46,899 bases of DNA from Burkholderiales bacterium (GTDB lineage: Bacteria; Pseudomonadota; Gammaproteobacteria; Burkholderiales; Burkholderiaceae). The stretch's first letter is position 1; each line of letters starts with the position of its first letter. Made by a program: the position numbers and the translations under genes. Below the pieces are notes generated by a model, which was not told the origin of the DNA, did not search any database, and was given only the letters and a program-made list of their open reading frames with translations. The stretch lies in assembly GCA_947371645.1 (NCBI GenBank), contig CANBQJ010000003.1:1-46899 (forward strand), given 5' to 3'. Positions 8,041 to 18,776 of the stretch are shown here, one piece after another.

Positions 8041-8622
8041 TCACATCCCCAAAGGCGAGACGCCAATCAGCTTCACGTGCCCCCAGAAGGCAAAGGCTGC
8101 CCAGGCGGCCGCGCCCAGCACCACCGTCAGGCCCGTGGCCACCGCCGAGCTGGGCAGCGCCGGTGGCGGGTTGGCCCGGTCACGCTGGCGCGCGGCGCGG
8201 AAGCACAAGATCGCCCACACCAGAAAGGCGCCAAAGAGGACGATGTCCGCCAGCTTGCCATTGGCCAGCAAGTGGGCCAAGGCCCAGACCTTGGTGCCCA
8301 GCAGCATGGGGTGGCGCAGCCGCGCCTTGATGGCGTTGCCCGGCACGTAAGCGGCCACCAGGAAAATGAAGGCCACCAAGGTCAGCAGGCCTGCGATGTG
8401 GCGCATGGGCAGAGGCGGGTGCCACACCCACACCGGGTTGAGCCTGGCCTCGCCAAAGCCCACCACGATCAGCGCAAAGCCCAGCAGCGACAGCAGCGCG
8501 TAGGCGCCCTTCCAGGGCTGCAGGCCCAGCCGCTCGGTGGTGCGCGTGCGCCAGCCATCGGCCACGATGCGCACCGAATGCACACCCAGAAAGATCACAA
8601 GACCCAGAATCAGCCAAGCCAT
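8041..8622 (-). CDS. NnrU family integral membrane protein
   Basis: The protein has 193 residues from the ATG at 8622, which has AGGA about 8 bases upstream; a GTG at 8640 would add six residues. It has about five to six membrane helices: MAWLILGLVIFLGVHSVRI, ALLSLLGFALIVVGFG, IAGLLTLVAFIFLVAAYV, IVLFGAFLVWAILCF and VVLGAAAWAAFAFWG. HSVRI and RHPMLLGTKVWALAHLLANG are typical NnrU motifs. NnrU was named for a role in denitrification in Rhodobacter, and the family also includes isoprenoid-modifying relatives. No denitrification gene lies nearby, so the role here is open. It is divergent from parC. Confidence 0.88.
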   Translation of the reverse strand: MAWLILGLVIFLGVHSVRIVADGWRTRTTERLGLQPWKGAYALLSLLGFALIVVGFGEARLNPVWVWHPPLPMRHIAGLLTLVAFIFLVAAYVPGNAIKARLRHPMLLGTKVWALAHLLANGKLADIVLFGAFLVWAILCFRAARQRDRANPPPALPSSAVATGLTVVLGAAAWAAFAFWGHVKLIGVSPLGM

Positions 8623-8725
8623 GGTTCGTTCCTGGAACACGTTGAAGGGAGGGTAGGGACAAGGGGGGAGAGGGGCGCGCAGATACTACACTGCGCACCG
8701 CAGCACGGATCTCTCAGCCCACGCG

Positions 8726-11053
<2,328 letters not shown>

Positions 11054-11078
11054 TCGGCGCGGCGCCTTCACCGCGGCT

Positions 11079-11564
11079 TCAAAGCGCCGAGAGGTACTTC
11101 GAGACCTCTTGGCTCGTCAGCTTGCCGTAAGTCGACAAGGCAATGGCCATGGCCCCCAGCAGGGTGTTGGTGTTGTTGCCGGCCCGTTCGCGCACGGCCG
11201 CCACGCCCTCGTCCCAGCGTCCCTTGTCAAACCTGAAGCCGGGCTTGTGCAGGAAGCGGATCTCGTCGACCCCAATCTTGACGTGGGCGCCGCCGTCGTT
11301 GTAGATGTGGACGTGCCAGGCGCCACTGCCCCCGCCCAGGTATTCCCCGCCGCTGCCATCCGAGGTGCTGCTGACCGCGCCGAAAGTCTGCTTGATCGTC
11401 GTCTTCGTCCATTGGACGGCTGTGGGCGTGGGTATCGCCGTGGGTGTGTTGGGCTGCTGCTGAGCGATCGTCAGGTTGTGGTGCAGCTGGCAAAGGCCGT
11501 TTTGCACGGCATCGTTGTCGCACTGGGCGTCGGCGGCGTCGTCCCATTGGTAGCATTTCGTCAT
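11079..11564 (-). CDS. hypothetical protein with N-terminal Cys/His motif
   Basis: This 161-residue protein is not recognised. The start at 11564 has AGGGG upstream; extending the frame upstream gives unlikely sequence. The N-terminus has C4, C15, C25 and H28 (MTKCYQWDD, DAQCDNDAVQNGLCQLHHN), a C-x10-C-x9-C-x2-H spacing like small zinc-binding motifs in bacterial proteins. A Pro/Thr linker follows (PNTPTAIPTPTA), then a Gly-rich, globular C-terminal half (GGGSGAWHVHIYNDGGAHVK, IRFLHKPGFRFDKGRWDEG) ending in a short alpha-helical segment. It has no signal peptide. It converges with parC, 25 bp apart. The 168 bp between it and the sbtA stop hold no clear gene. Confidence 0.7.
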   Translation of the reverse strand: MTKCYQWDDAADAQCDNDAVQNGLCQLHHNLTIAQQQPNTPTAIPTPTAVQWTKTTIKQTFGAVSSTSDGSGGEYLGGGSGAWHVHIYNDGGAHVKIGVDEIRFLHKPGFRFDKGRWDEGVAAVRERAGNNTNTLLGAMAIALSTYGKLTSQEVSKYLSAL

Positions 11565-11732
11565 GAGGGCCCCTTGTGTGATTGGTTGGCGAACAGGAAG
11601 GCCTGCTTCGGGGGCCCGTGGCGTCAACCGGGCTTGAGCAGGCTCAATTTTTTGCATCATGCCATTTCGGACATCCGGGAACAAGATGGGCGTCTTGGCG
11701 GCGTGGAGTTTCCAGGCCACAGCGCTGGGCCC

Positions 11733-12788
11733 TCAGGCCCACAGCCAGGCCACAGCCCCGGCATACAGGGGAATGCCGATCAAGATGTTGAACACGAAGG
11801 TCAGACCCAGCGACATGCCCAGGTAGAGGCCGGGGCGTGCCTCCGGGATGGCATGGCGCAGCACGGCGGGCACCACGATGTAGGACGAACTGCCGGCCAG
11901 CACAGCCAGGAGCGTGGCATCGCCCCTGGCCATGCCCAGCAACCTTGCCAAGGCGATGGCCACGCCCGCTTGAACCAGCGGTGCCGCAACGGCGTACGCC
12001 AGCATCCGATGCGGCACGTCGCGCAGGCTGGACCACTGCCGCGCGACGGTCAGGCCCATGTCCATCAGGAAGAGGGCCAGCATGCCCTTGAACAGGGCGC
12101 CAGAAAAGGGTTCCATCATGGCGTGGCCCGGTTCGCCCGTGATGAGGCCGATGGCCAGGCTGCCCACCAGCAGCAGGTGGGCGCCGTCGGTCAAGGCGTG
12201 ACGCAAGACGGCCCCCACACGAAGCGGCGCATCGTCTGGGGGCACCGATGACGGTACTGCTGGCCCGGGCCAGCCCAGCACGGCCGTGCCGCCGGCACGC
12301 CCGGTTGCGGCGCCCACCGAAGCCCGCTGCACACCGGCCTGGTGTGAGCGCACCCAGGCGGCCAGGCCCACGGCCATGATCGCAGCAGGGGACTCCATCA
12401 GCACCAAGGCCACCGCCATGTGCCCGCCATAGGGCACGTCGGCTTGCTGCAGGTACTGCGTGGCGGCAATGAAGGTGGTGGCGCTCACCGAGCCATAGGT
12501 GGCGGCCACGGCCGCGGCGTCCAGCGCGGGCAACCAGTTGCGCAGCAAGAGCCAGCCCAGCAGAGGCACCAACAAGGCCAGCGCGATGGCCGCGCCCAGG
12601 GCCGTGAGCACATCGGCGCCACCACCGCTGCGGGCCAGCGCAAAGCCGCCTTTCAGTCCGACGGACATCAACAGGTACAGCGACAGGAACCTGGTCGTCT
12701 GTTCCGGCAGGCTCAGGTTGGAGCGAAGGCATCCCGCCAGCACGCCAAAGACGAAAAACAGCACGGCGGGGTCCAGGAGGTTGTTCAT
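11733..12788 (-). CDS. SbtA-type sodium-dependent bicarbonate transporter
   Basis: The protein has 351 residues from ATG 12788 (an ATG at 12797 is equally possible; neither has a good ribosome site). About ten membrane helices fill the protein. Family marks are the opening LLDPAVLFFVFGVLAGCLRS, FLSLYLLMSVGLKGG, YGSVSATTFIAATQYL and LMESPAAIMAVGLAAW, and in the second half LAGSSSYIVVPAVLRHAIPE. Cyanobacterial SbtA takes up bicarbonate with sodium as part of carbon concentration; proteobacterial homologues are less studied. It is divergent from a LysR regulator, the layout often seen for bicarbonate or carbon-fixation genes. No SbtB (PII-like) partner lies adjacent. Confidence 0.88.
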   Translation of the reverse strand: MNNLLDPAVLFFVFGVLAGCLRSNLSLPEQTTRFLSLYLLMSVGLKGGFALARSGGGADVLTALGAAIALALLVPLLGWLLLRNWLPALDAAAVAATYGSVSATTFIAATQYLQQADVPYGGHMAVALVLMESPAAIMAVGLAAWVRSHQAGVQRASVGAATGRAGGTAVLGWPGPAVPSSVPPDDAPLRVGAVLRHALTDGAHLLLVGSLAIGLITGEPGHAMMEPFSGALFKGMLALFLMDMGLTVARQWSSLRDVPHRMLAYAVAAPLVQAGVAIALARLLGMARGDATLLAVLAGSSSYIVVPAVLRHAIPEARPGLYLGMSLGLTFVFNILIGIPLYAGAVAWLWA

Positions 12789-12850
12789 GGCAGTCATGGG
12801 TGCGGATGCTAGTGCCCTAAACTCATCGTGAAAAATCAAATGTTCTGATC

Positions 12851-12868
12851 ATTCATATAGATATGAAT
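12851..12868. promoter_or_regulatory. 18-bp perfect palindrome between sbtA and its LysR regulator
   Basis: ATTCATATAGATATGAAT has two perfect 8-bp arms with a 2-base centre in the 82-bp divergent intergenic region, and it ends 2 bases before the LysR start codon. A palindromic, AT-rich site in this position suits a LysR-type autoregulatory operator. Binding here would block lysR translation start or transcription and could act on sbtA as well. Confidence 0.55.
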
Positions 12869-12870
12869 CT

Positions 12871-13770
12871 ATGCATATCACCTGGCGTCAACTGAGGCTC
12901 TTCCACGCACTGGCCCATACCGGCTCGGTCACAGGCGCAGCCAAGGCCGAGCACGTGACCCAGCCGACCGTGTCGATGCAGCTGCGGCAGCTGCAAGAGG
13001 CTGCTGGCGTCCCTTTGCTGGAGCCCGATGGCCGAGGTGTGCGGCTCACGGATGCTGGCCAGCGCCTGGCTCAGACCTGCCAGGACATGCTGGCCCGGTG
13101 GGACGCTTTCGAGATGGAACTGGCCGACCTGCAAGGCCTCAAAACCGGGCGGCTGGATGTGGCCGTGGTCAGCACCGCCAAATCCTTCATCCCGCGGCTG
13201 CTGGGGCCGTTTGCCCAGCTCTACCCGGGGATCGACGTGCACCTGGAGGTGGCCAACCGCGATGCCATCGTGCAGCGCCTGGCCAGGTCGCAGGATGACC
13301 TGGTGATCATGACCACGCCGCCCACCCACTTGCCTGTCGTGGCCGAGCCGCTGCTGGACAACCCTCTGGTGCTGGTGTCGGCGGCCGACCACCCCTTGGC
13401 TTCACGCAAGCGCATCCGGCTCGACACCTTGCGAGGAGAGCGTTTCATCTTGCGAGAGGTGGGCTCGGGCACGCGCATCAGCTGCGAACGGCAGTTCCAG
13501 CAATGGGGCTTCGAGCCCAGGGTGCAGATGTCGCTGGGCAGCAACGAGGCCATCAAACAGGCGGTAGCGGGCGGCTACGGCCTGGCGGTGCTGTCTCGTC
13601 ACGCGCTGAGCGCAGACCCGGCTCAGGACGGGCTGGCCATCTTGCCGGCCCAGGGCTTCCCCATTGCCTCACGCTGGTACCTGGTGTGGCGCAGCGAGCG
13701 CCAACCCACGCCCGTGGCCCGCGCCTTCCTGGACTTTTTGTACAGCGCGCTGGGGCAGCAGGCCAAGTGA
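12871..13770 (+). CDS. LysR-family transcriptional regulator (CbbR/CmpR-like)
   Basis: This 299-residue regulator starts with an N-terminal winged helix-turn-helix (MHITWRQLRLFHALAHTGSV, TGAAKAEHVTQPTVSMQLRQ) and follows with a periplasmic-binding-protein-like effector domain. The latter has LDVAVVSTAKSFIPRLLGPF, FILREVGSGTRISCERQF and the C-terminal KQAVAGGYGLAVLSRHALS, a pattern common in CbbR/CmpR-type regulators of carbon fixation and bicarbonate uptake. It is divergent from the SbtA-type transporter and probably controls it. There is almost no room for a ribosome site because the upstream palindrome ends at 12868, so translation may be weak or start atypically. Confidence 0.92.
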   Translation: MHITWRQLRLFHALAHTGSVTGAAKAEHVTQPTVSMQLRQLQEAAGVPLLEPDGRGVRLTDAGQRLAQTCQDMLARWDAFEMELADLQGLKTGRLDVAVVSTAKSFIPRLLGPFAQLYPGIDVHLEVANRDAIVQRLARSQDDLVIMTTPPTHLPVVAEPLLDNPLVLVSAADHPLASRKRIRLDTLRGERFILREVGSGTRISCERQFQQWGFEPRVQMSLGSNEAIKQAVAGGYGLAVLSRHALSADPAQDGLAILPAQGFPIASRWYLVWRSERQPTPVARAFLDFLYSALGQQAK

Positions 13771-13898
13771 GTGCGGGAATCTCCACCTTGCCCGCCGGGG
13801 TGGACTGCTCTAGGATGGACCAATGCTGCCTGACCGGTGGTGCGCCCAAAGCGCAGACCATGGGCATGAGCGCAAATTCAATCAACAGGAGGTCCATC

Positions 13899-14813
13899 AT
13901 GAGTGTGGCTGTACGCGCGTCGTCCATTGGCGACCATCAGGCCTATTACGAAGAAAACGGCTATGTGGTGCTGCCCAAGCAGCTCCCTGAGGCCCTGATC
14001 GATGACCTGCTGAGCCTCTACCAGCGGGACATCGTTGCCAGCAAGACCAAGTTCTACCGCCAGAACACCAACGTCTACGACCGCAACCGCTTCACCGAGC
14101 ACGGCCATGTCATCCAGAGCTTTCTGGACGTTCACCATTACAAGCGCTTCCCGGCTTTTCGCCAGGCCGCGTTGAACCTGTATTTCTCGGACGCCCTGAA
14201 AAAGGGCTTGCAAAGCGTGACGGGGCACCGCGAGCACAACCTGATGCAGAGCATGCTGTTTGATGCCAACGCGGCCACGCCGCCCCACCAGGACTGGTGG
14301 TACCTCGACAGCGTGCCTCAAGGGCATCTGGTGGGCGCATGGATCGCGCTGGAAGACATCGAAGAGGCTGCAGGCCGTTTTTACGTCTTGCCGGGCAGCC
14401 ACAAGGTGGTGCTGCACGAAGCCAACCTGCCGCACTCGGAGTGGCTGGTGCGCATGCGCAAGTACGTGGACGAGCACGCCGCCGAGGTGCGCGCCCCCGC
14501 GCTCAAGAAGGGCGATGTGCTGATCTGGAATTCGCGCACCATCCACGGCGCGCTGGAAACCCAGGACCGGCGCTTTTCGCGCAAGTCCCTGACGGCCCAC
14601 TTCATGCCTTCGTCCATGACCTTCGGCAACCTGTTCACGGCCAAGCCCTGGATCGAGTACGAACACGTGGGCCCGAACCGCTACTTCGCCAACCAGCCCG
14701 AGTATTCGCTCAAGGCTGCGGCGGTGTCCCAACTGAAGGTGGCGGTGTACGACAGCCCCAAGCTGATGCGGCTGGTGCGCAAGTTCCAGCGGCGGTCTGT
14801 GGCTTCGGTCTGA
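13899..14813 (+). CDS. phytanoyl-CoA dioxygenase (PhyH) family Fe(II)/2-oxoglutarate oxygenase
   Basis: The protein has 304 residues. The start at 13899 follows a perfect AGGAGG at 13887-13892. It is a soluble cupin-fold oxygenase. The 2-His-1-carboxylate iron site is visible as HQD in TPPHQDWWYLDS (about residues 129-131) and the distal His in SRTIHGALE; the Arg in FSRKSLTAHF probably binds 2-oxoglutarate. YYEENGYVVLPKQLPEALID is the usual PhyH opening, and GRFYVLPGSHK is the conserved core strand. The substrate is unknown; bacterial members hydroxylate small molecules, osmolytes or secondary metabolites. It stands alone on the plus strand. Upstream 128 bp lie after lysR; downstream it converges with the kinase gene. 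Confidence 0.9.
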   Translation: MSVAVRASSIGDHQAYYEENGYVVLPKQLPEALIDDLLSLYQRDIVASKTKFYRQNTNVYDRNRFTEHGHVIQSFLDVHHYKRFPAFRQAALNLYFSDALKKGLQSVTGHREHNLMQSMLFDANAATPPHQDWWYLDSVPQGHLVGAWIALEDIEEAAGRFYVLPGSHKVVLHEANLPHSEWLVRMRKYVDEHAAEVRAPALKKGDVLIWNSRTIHGALETQDRRFSRKSLTAHFMPSSMTFGNLFTAKPWIEYEHVGPNRYFANQPEYSLKAAAVSQLKVAVYDSPKLMRLVRKFQRRSVASV

Positions 14814-14828
14814 GCCTGGCCTGACCGG

Positions 14829-16283
14829 TCAGACCCGCACCACGGTCACCGAGCATTCTGCTTCTGCCACAACCTGGGCGCTGACGCTGCCCAGGTAGCG
14901 CCGCATGGCCGAGTGGCCGCGTGCACCCATCACGATGTGGTCGATCTGGTTCTTGTTGGCGAAGTCAATCAGCGCCGTGGCGGTGTCCGGGGCTTCCAGC
15001 ACATGGAAGGTCAGGCGCTGCTCGTCCATGTTCAAGCCCTGTTGAAGCGGGCGGGCCCAATGTTTGATGGCCACCAACTGCTGCACGTGCAGGCTGCGGC
15101 CTTGCTCGTCGGTGAGCTTGTCCATGCCCACGCGGTTGACCTTCATCACGCTGACGCAGGCCAGGCGGGCGCCGGGCTCGATCTGCATGATGCGGCGCAC
15201 GGTGAGCAGCAGCTTCTTGTCCAGCTCAGCGGTTGAGCTTTTCACCCCGATGGCCACCATGATGACCGGGCTCTTGGCCAGGTGCTCGCCAGCCGACTGC
15301 TGGCCTTCGCTGTCGGCCCCCAAGGCCTTGAACCAGCGCTTGAGCGTGGTGAAGCGGCCTGGCGTGGTCAGGCGCTCGGCACGCTCGGTCAGGGCCACGG
15401 TGTCCAGGTTGCGCAGGTCGTGCGCCAGTTGTGCGGCGCTCTGGTGGCGCTGCGCCGGGTCGACTTCCAGGCAGCGCAGGATCAGCTCTTGCAGGGCCGG
15501 CGGCGTGTCGGGCCGCAGCGCTCGCGGTGGCACGGGGGCGGTGTAGAGGCGTTTGCGCAGGCCCGCCACAGAGGTGGGCTGCCCGAAAGGCCGCTCGCCG
15601 GTGGTGAGGTGGTAGAGCATCACCCCCAGGGCGAAGAGGTCGCTGCGCGGGTCGTTGCGCACGAACTGCACCTGCTCGGGCGACATGTAGGGCCCGGTGC
15701 CCATGGGCAGGGCGAATTCTTCTTCCAGGAGGTCGGGCAGGTGGTCGTGGCGAGACAGGCCAAAGTCCACCAGCACAGCTTCGCCCGTGGGGCGGAACAT
15801 GATGTTGCTGGGCTTGATGTCCAGGTGCACCATGTTCTGCTTGTGCAGTTCATGCAGGGCGTGGGCCACGCGGGCACCGACGTCGGTCACTTCGTCGAAG
15901 GGCAGCGGCGCATGGTCAAAGCGGGCTTTCAGCGACGCACCGGGGATGTGCTCCATGACGATGTAGGGCTGGCGGGTGAAATCGCCCTTGGCCACGAAGG
16001 CAGGCACGTGCGGGCCCGAGAGCATGGGCATCACCATTTGCTCGACCTCGAAGCCGACGATGGTGGTCGGGTCTTCGCCGCCCTTGATGCGCGGTACCTT
16101 CATGATCAGTGGCATCTCGCCTTCATGCCCAGGCCTTTGCACGGCCCACAGCGTGGCCATGCCACCCATGTGCAGGCGCTCGCCCAGCACGAATCCGTCG
16201 ATCTCGGCGCCCGCCTGCATGCTCCAGTTGCCGGTGGGGGCTGGGGTATCGGGGTTCAAGGGGGTGCTGGGTTCATTGGCCAT
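14829..16283 (-). CDS. Ser/Thr protein kinase fused to a C-terminal UspA domain
   Basis: The protein has 484 residues. The kinase domain (about 27-290) has a glycine loop (GERLHMGGMATLWAV), the ATP Lys in LIMKVPRIK, the catalytic loop VHLDIKPSNIMF, the metal-binding DFG in VLVDFGLSRHD and the APE-like MSPEQ. The catalytic loop has HLD in place of HRD, leaving the Asp intact. The universal stress protein domain (about 335-484) ends with HIVMGARGHSAMRRYLGSVS and a nucleotide-loop motif, then SVTVVRV. No transmembrane segment is seen, so it is cytosolic, unlike PknB-type sensors. The start overlaps the upstream metallophosphoesterase gene by 11 bp, indicating coupled synthesis of a kinase and a possible phosphatase. 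Confidence 0.93.
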   Translation of the reverse strand: MANEPSTPLNPDTPAPTGNWSMQAGAEIDGFVLGERLHMGGMATLWAVQRPGHEGEMPLIMKVPRIKGGEDPTTIVGFEVEQMVMPMLSGPHVPAFVAKGDFTRQPYIVMEHIPGASLKARFDHAPLPFDEVTDVGARVAHALHELHKQNMVHLDIKPSNIMFRPTGEAVLVDFGLSRHDHLPDLLEEEFALPMGTGPYMSPEQVQFVRNDPRSDLFALGVMLYHLTTGERPFGQPTSVAGLRKRLYTAPVPPRALRPDTPPALQELILRCLEVDPAQRHQSAAQLAHDLRNLDTVALTERAERLTTPGRFTTLKRWFKALGADSEGQQSAGEHLAKSPVIMVAIGVKSSTAELDKKLLLTVRRIMQIEPGARLACVSVMKVNRVGMDKLTDEQGRSLHVQQLVAIKHWARPLQQGLNMDEQRLTFHVLEAPDTATALIDFANKNQIDHIVMGARGHSAMRRYLGSVSAQVVAEAECSVTVVRV

Positions 16284-17016
16284 CTCTCAACCTTTGCGCA
16301 AAAAATGCGGGCAGGCCTGCCGCGTCGATGCGGCCGGCTGCCTCTTCGTGGTCGTAGGGTACGCGGTAGAAGGTGATCTGGCCTTGCGCCATGTCCAGCA
16401 TGGCGCAGGCGGCGGCGGGGTTGCCGTCACGCGGCTGCCCCACCGAGCCGGCCACGGCCAGCCAGCGGCGGGCGGCCGACAAGGCGATGGGCACGCCCGG
16501 TGTGGGCTGGAAGGCGCCGGTCTTGCCGGTGGCGGTCAAGTTGTAGAGCGCCTGTTCGTGCATGTGGCCGCAGACCACGTAGGGGCTGGACGTGGCCTGC
16601 AGGCTGCCCACCGCTTCCATGCGGCCCTGGATGTAGGCCCAGTGGCCAGGGTCTTGCGCGTTGGCGTGAACGGCCAGGCAGGCGCCGACCTGTGCGCTCA
16701 GGGGCAGGGCACCCAGCCAGGCACGCTGTTCGGTGCTCAGGGCCTTGCGCGTCCAGTGCAGCGAGGGCAGCACATGGTCGGACAGGCCGTGATCGTCTTC
16801 GGTGGCGGCGGCCTCATCGTGGTTGCCGCGCAGCACCACGGCACCCGCCTGCTGGCGGGCCATGACCCAATCGACCACCCATTGCGGGTCGGCGCCGTAG
16901 TCGACGTAGTCGCCCAGCAGCAGCAACTGGTCGAAACCCGTTTCGGACAGGTGAGACCATACGGCCTCCGTGGCTTGCCGGTTTGCATGCAAATCCGACA
17001 TCAGGGCGAGTTTCAT
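16273..17016 (-). CDS. calcineurin-like metallophosphoesterase
   Basis: The protein has 247 residues from the Met that starts MKLALMSDLHANRQA; an ATG at 17043 would add nine residues. The dinuclear metal motifs are all present: D-x-H in MSDLHAN, GDYVDYG, GNHDEAA and the late GHMHEQ. These resemble the PPP-type phosphatase signature (GDxVDxG, GNHD) within the YfcE/DUF2437-like branch, so protein, nucleotide or small phosphodiester substrates are possible. The gene overlaps the start of the kinase-UspA gene by 11 bp. The overlap suggests a functional link, possibly opposing activities, which is inference. Confidence 0.88.
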   Translation of the reverse strand: MKLALMSDLHANRQATEAVWSHLSETGFDQLLLLGDYVDYGADPQWVVDWVMARQQAGAVVLRGNHDEAAATEDDHGLSDHVLPSLHWTRKALSTEQRAWLGALPLSAQVGACLAVHANAQDPGHWAYIQGRMEAVGSLQATSSPYVVCGHMHEQALYNLTATGKTGAFQPTPGVPIALSAARRWLAVAGSVGQPRDGNPAAACAMLDMAQGQITFYRVPYDHEEAAGRIDAAGLPAFFAQRLRDGQ

Positions 17017-17176
17017 GGGCGCGGGGGCAGTCACATTGAACATGAGTCTAGTCGCCTGATGACCGCGAAATCATGCTGGGAAGCGCTGGGGCCGATGCGG
17101 GTGCGCAAATGGCCACCTTTTGATAGCATGATTGCCAGTCACGGCGCCAGCCTTTTCACAGGGTACACCTCTGGAC

Positions 17177-17470
17177 ATGCTCACCCCAGAACAAGAAGCC
17201 ATCGTGCGCTCCGTGCGCAAACTGATCGATTTTTGGCAGATCACGCCCAGAGAATTGGGCGGGGTGGGCACCGTGCGCAAGGCGGTTCAGGTTCAGGCGC
17301 CGCCGCCCAAGGCCGTCATCAAATACCGCCACCCCCGCACCGCAGAAACCTGGGATGGTGAAGGTTCTCAGCCGCAATGGCTTCGGGAGGCCCTCACCAA
17401 ACAGGGCTATACCGTTGATGAGTTGCGCATCGATTCGCGGCTCAACCGGGAGGCCCTGGAAGGGCGCTGA
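17177..17470 (+). CDS. short H-NS family DNA-binding protein
   Basis: This protein has 97 residues from ATG 17177. A TTG 45 bases upstream would extend it, but the ATG is more natural. The C-terminal half carries the H-NS DNA-binding signature: KYRHPRTAETWDGEGSQPQW, then LREALTKQGYTVDEL. The N-terminal helix MLTPEQEAIVRSVRKLIDFW is shorter than the usual H-NS dimerisation region, and AVQVQAPPPKAV is a linker. It probably binds AT-rich DNA as a nucleoid or silencing factor. It stands as a single gene between divergent and convergent neighbours. Confidence 0.82.
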   Translation: MLTPEQEAIVRSVRKLIDFWQITPRELGGVGTVRKAVQVQAPPPKAVIKYRHPRTAETWDGEGSQPQWLREALTKQGYTVDELRIDSRLNREALEGR

Positions 17471-17485
17471 GCCGGCGGGCGCCTC

Positions 17486-18685
17486 TCAAGGGCTCGCAGC
17501 TTGAAGCACAGGCATCGACGTCGGCAGCGCATGTTGTGTTTCCACCCTCGCGCGCCCGCGGGACTTGGCCAGATACAAGGCTTGATCGGCTTGCTGCACC
17601 AGGGTCTGGGGCATGCTGCCAGGTTTGGGCACGCAACTGGCCACGCCGACGCTGCAACTCAGGGCCACGCCCAGGTCGCCCACGCGCGTCTGACAGACAC
17701 GCTGCAAGACCTGCTCGGCCATGCGGGCCGCGCCCTCTTCGTTGGTCAGGGGCATCAGCATCACGAACTCTTCGCCGCCGTAGCGGGCAATCAAGTCGCC
17801 CGGGCGTTGGGCCTGGCCCGAAATGGCTTTGGCGGCTTCTGCCAGACACTGGTCGCCAAAAGGGTGGCCAAACTGGTCGTTGATGCGCTTGAAGTGGTCC
17901 AGGTCGATCATGGCCACCGCGAGCGGTTCGCATCGCCGAGATGCCAGCCGCCAGGCAGCGTGCAGGTTTTCTTCAAAGCTCAGCCTGTTGGCGATGCGGG
18001 TGAGGGCGTCCGTGCGGCTCAGGGCTTCGAGTTCCAGCGCGCGTTGCTCCAGCTGGGTCTGGGCATGAACGCGGGTGCGGTAGTCGCGCCGTGCGATGCG
18101 GGCCAGGTTGCGTGAATACAGCACCAGCAAGATGACCATGCCGGTGATGCTGACGTTGGTCCAACCCCCTTGGGGCAGCAGCACCAGGGCCGTGGGCCCC
18201 AGCGTGGCAAAGGCGTAGATGCGGGGCAGCACCGGGTCGCTGGCGGTGATCACCGTGCCACCCGCCGTGATGCCCACGGTGGCCACCAGCATCATCCAGC
18301 TCAGGGTGTCATGGGGTCCCTGGCCGAAAATCCATGCGCACAGCAGGCCCCAGTAGAGGTTATGTGCCAGCGACATCCCGCAAAACAAGCGGCGCGTGCG
18401 GGTGACGTCCTCCGGCATCGCGTCGAGCAGGTGGCGGTGGTAGAAGAAGCGCGTCACCGAGATGAGGGCCAGGGTCAGGCCATGGGCCCAGGCAAAGCCG
18501 GTGCGTTGCCAGGCCTGCCCGTCGATCAGGGTCAGTTCGGCCCAGATCAGGGGGTAAAGCGCCAGGCCCAGTTGCATGCGCTGGGCCATGAGGACCAGGC
18601 TTTCGCGCTGGAAGCGGGTCGGCACGGGCTCATCGGCCGGCCAGTCCTGGCGGCCTTCACCGTGTGGATCCGAAGAGTTGCCCAT
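17486..18685 (-). CDS. membrane-bound diguanylate cyclase (GGDEF)
   Basis: The protein has 399 residues from ATG 18685. The N-terminal half has about six membrane helices (LALYPLIWAELTLI, TLALISVTRFFYH, LYWGLLCAWIFGQG, MMLVATVGITAGGTVITAS, ITGMVILLVLYSRNLA). A short coiled segment (TQLEQRALELEALSRTDAL) leads to the GGDEF domain. The active-site loop is GGEEF in ARYGGEEFVML, an active variant, and the product-inhibition I-site RxxD lies exactly five residues before it (RPGD LIARY GGEEF). It makes c-di-GMP, which could feed LapD-type control of the giant adhesin at 45761, though no LapD or LapG gene is in the window. It converges with the H-NS-like gene. Confidence 0.94.
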   Translation of the reverse strand: MGNSSDPHGEGRQDWPADEPVPTRFQRESLVLMAQRMQLGLALYPLIWAELTLIDGQAWQRTGFAWAHGLTLALISVTRFFYHRHLLDAMPEDVTRTRRLFCGMSLAHNLYWGLLCAWIFGQGPHDTLSWMMLVATVGITAGGTVITASDPVLPRIYAFATLGPTALVLLPQGGWTNVSITGMVILLVLYSRNLARIARRDYRTRVHAQTQLEQRALELEALSRTDALTRIANRLSFEENLHAAWRLASRRCEPLAVAMIDLDHFKRINDQFGHPFGDQCLAEAAKAISGQAQRPGDLIARYGGEEFVMLMPLTNEEGAARMAEQVLQRVCQTRVGDLGVALSCSVGVASCVPKPGSMPQTLVQQADQALYLAKSRGRARVETQHALPTSMPVLQAASP

Positions 18686-18776
18686 GCGCCGATACAACCT
18701 CGTGCCGCTCTTGGGCACTGCAGTGGGATATCGGCAATCCGGACAGGGAAATGAACCCGTTTTTAGGGGTGCAAGG

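Noticed and set aside
11634..11653. TTGAGCAGGCTCAA followed by six T, terminator-like on the plus strand
   Set aside because: The palindrome has a 2-base loop, which cannot form a hairpin of that size, and no plus-strand gene ends there.
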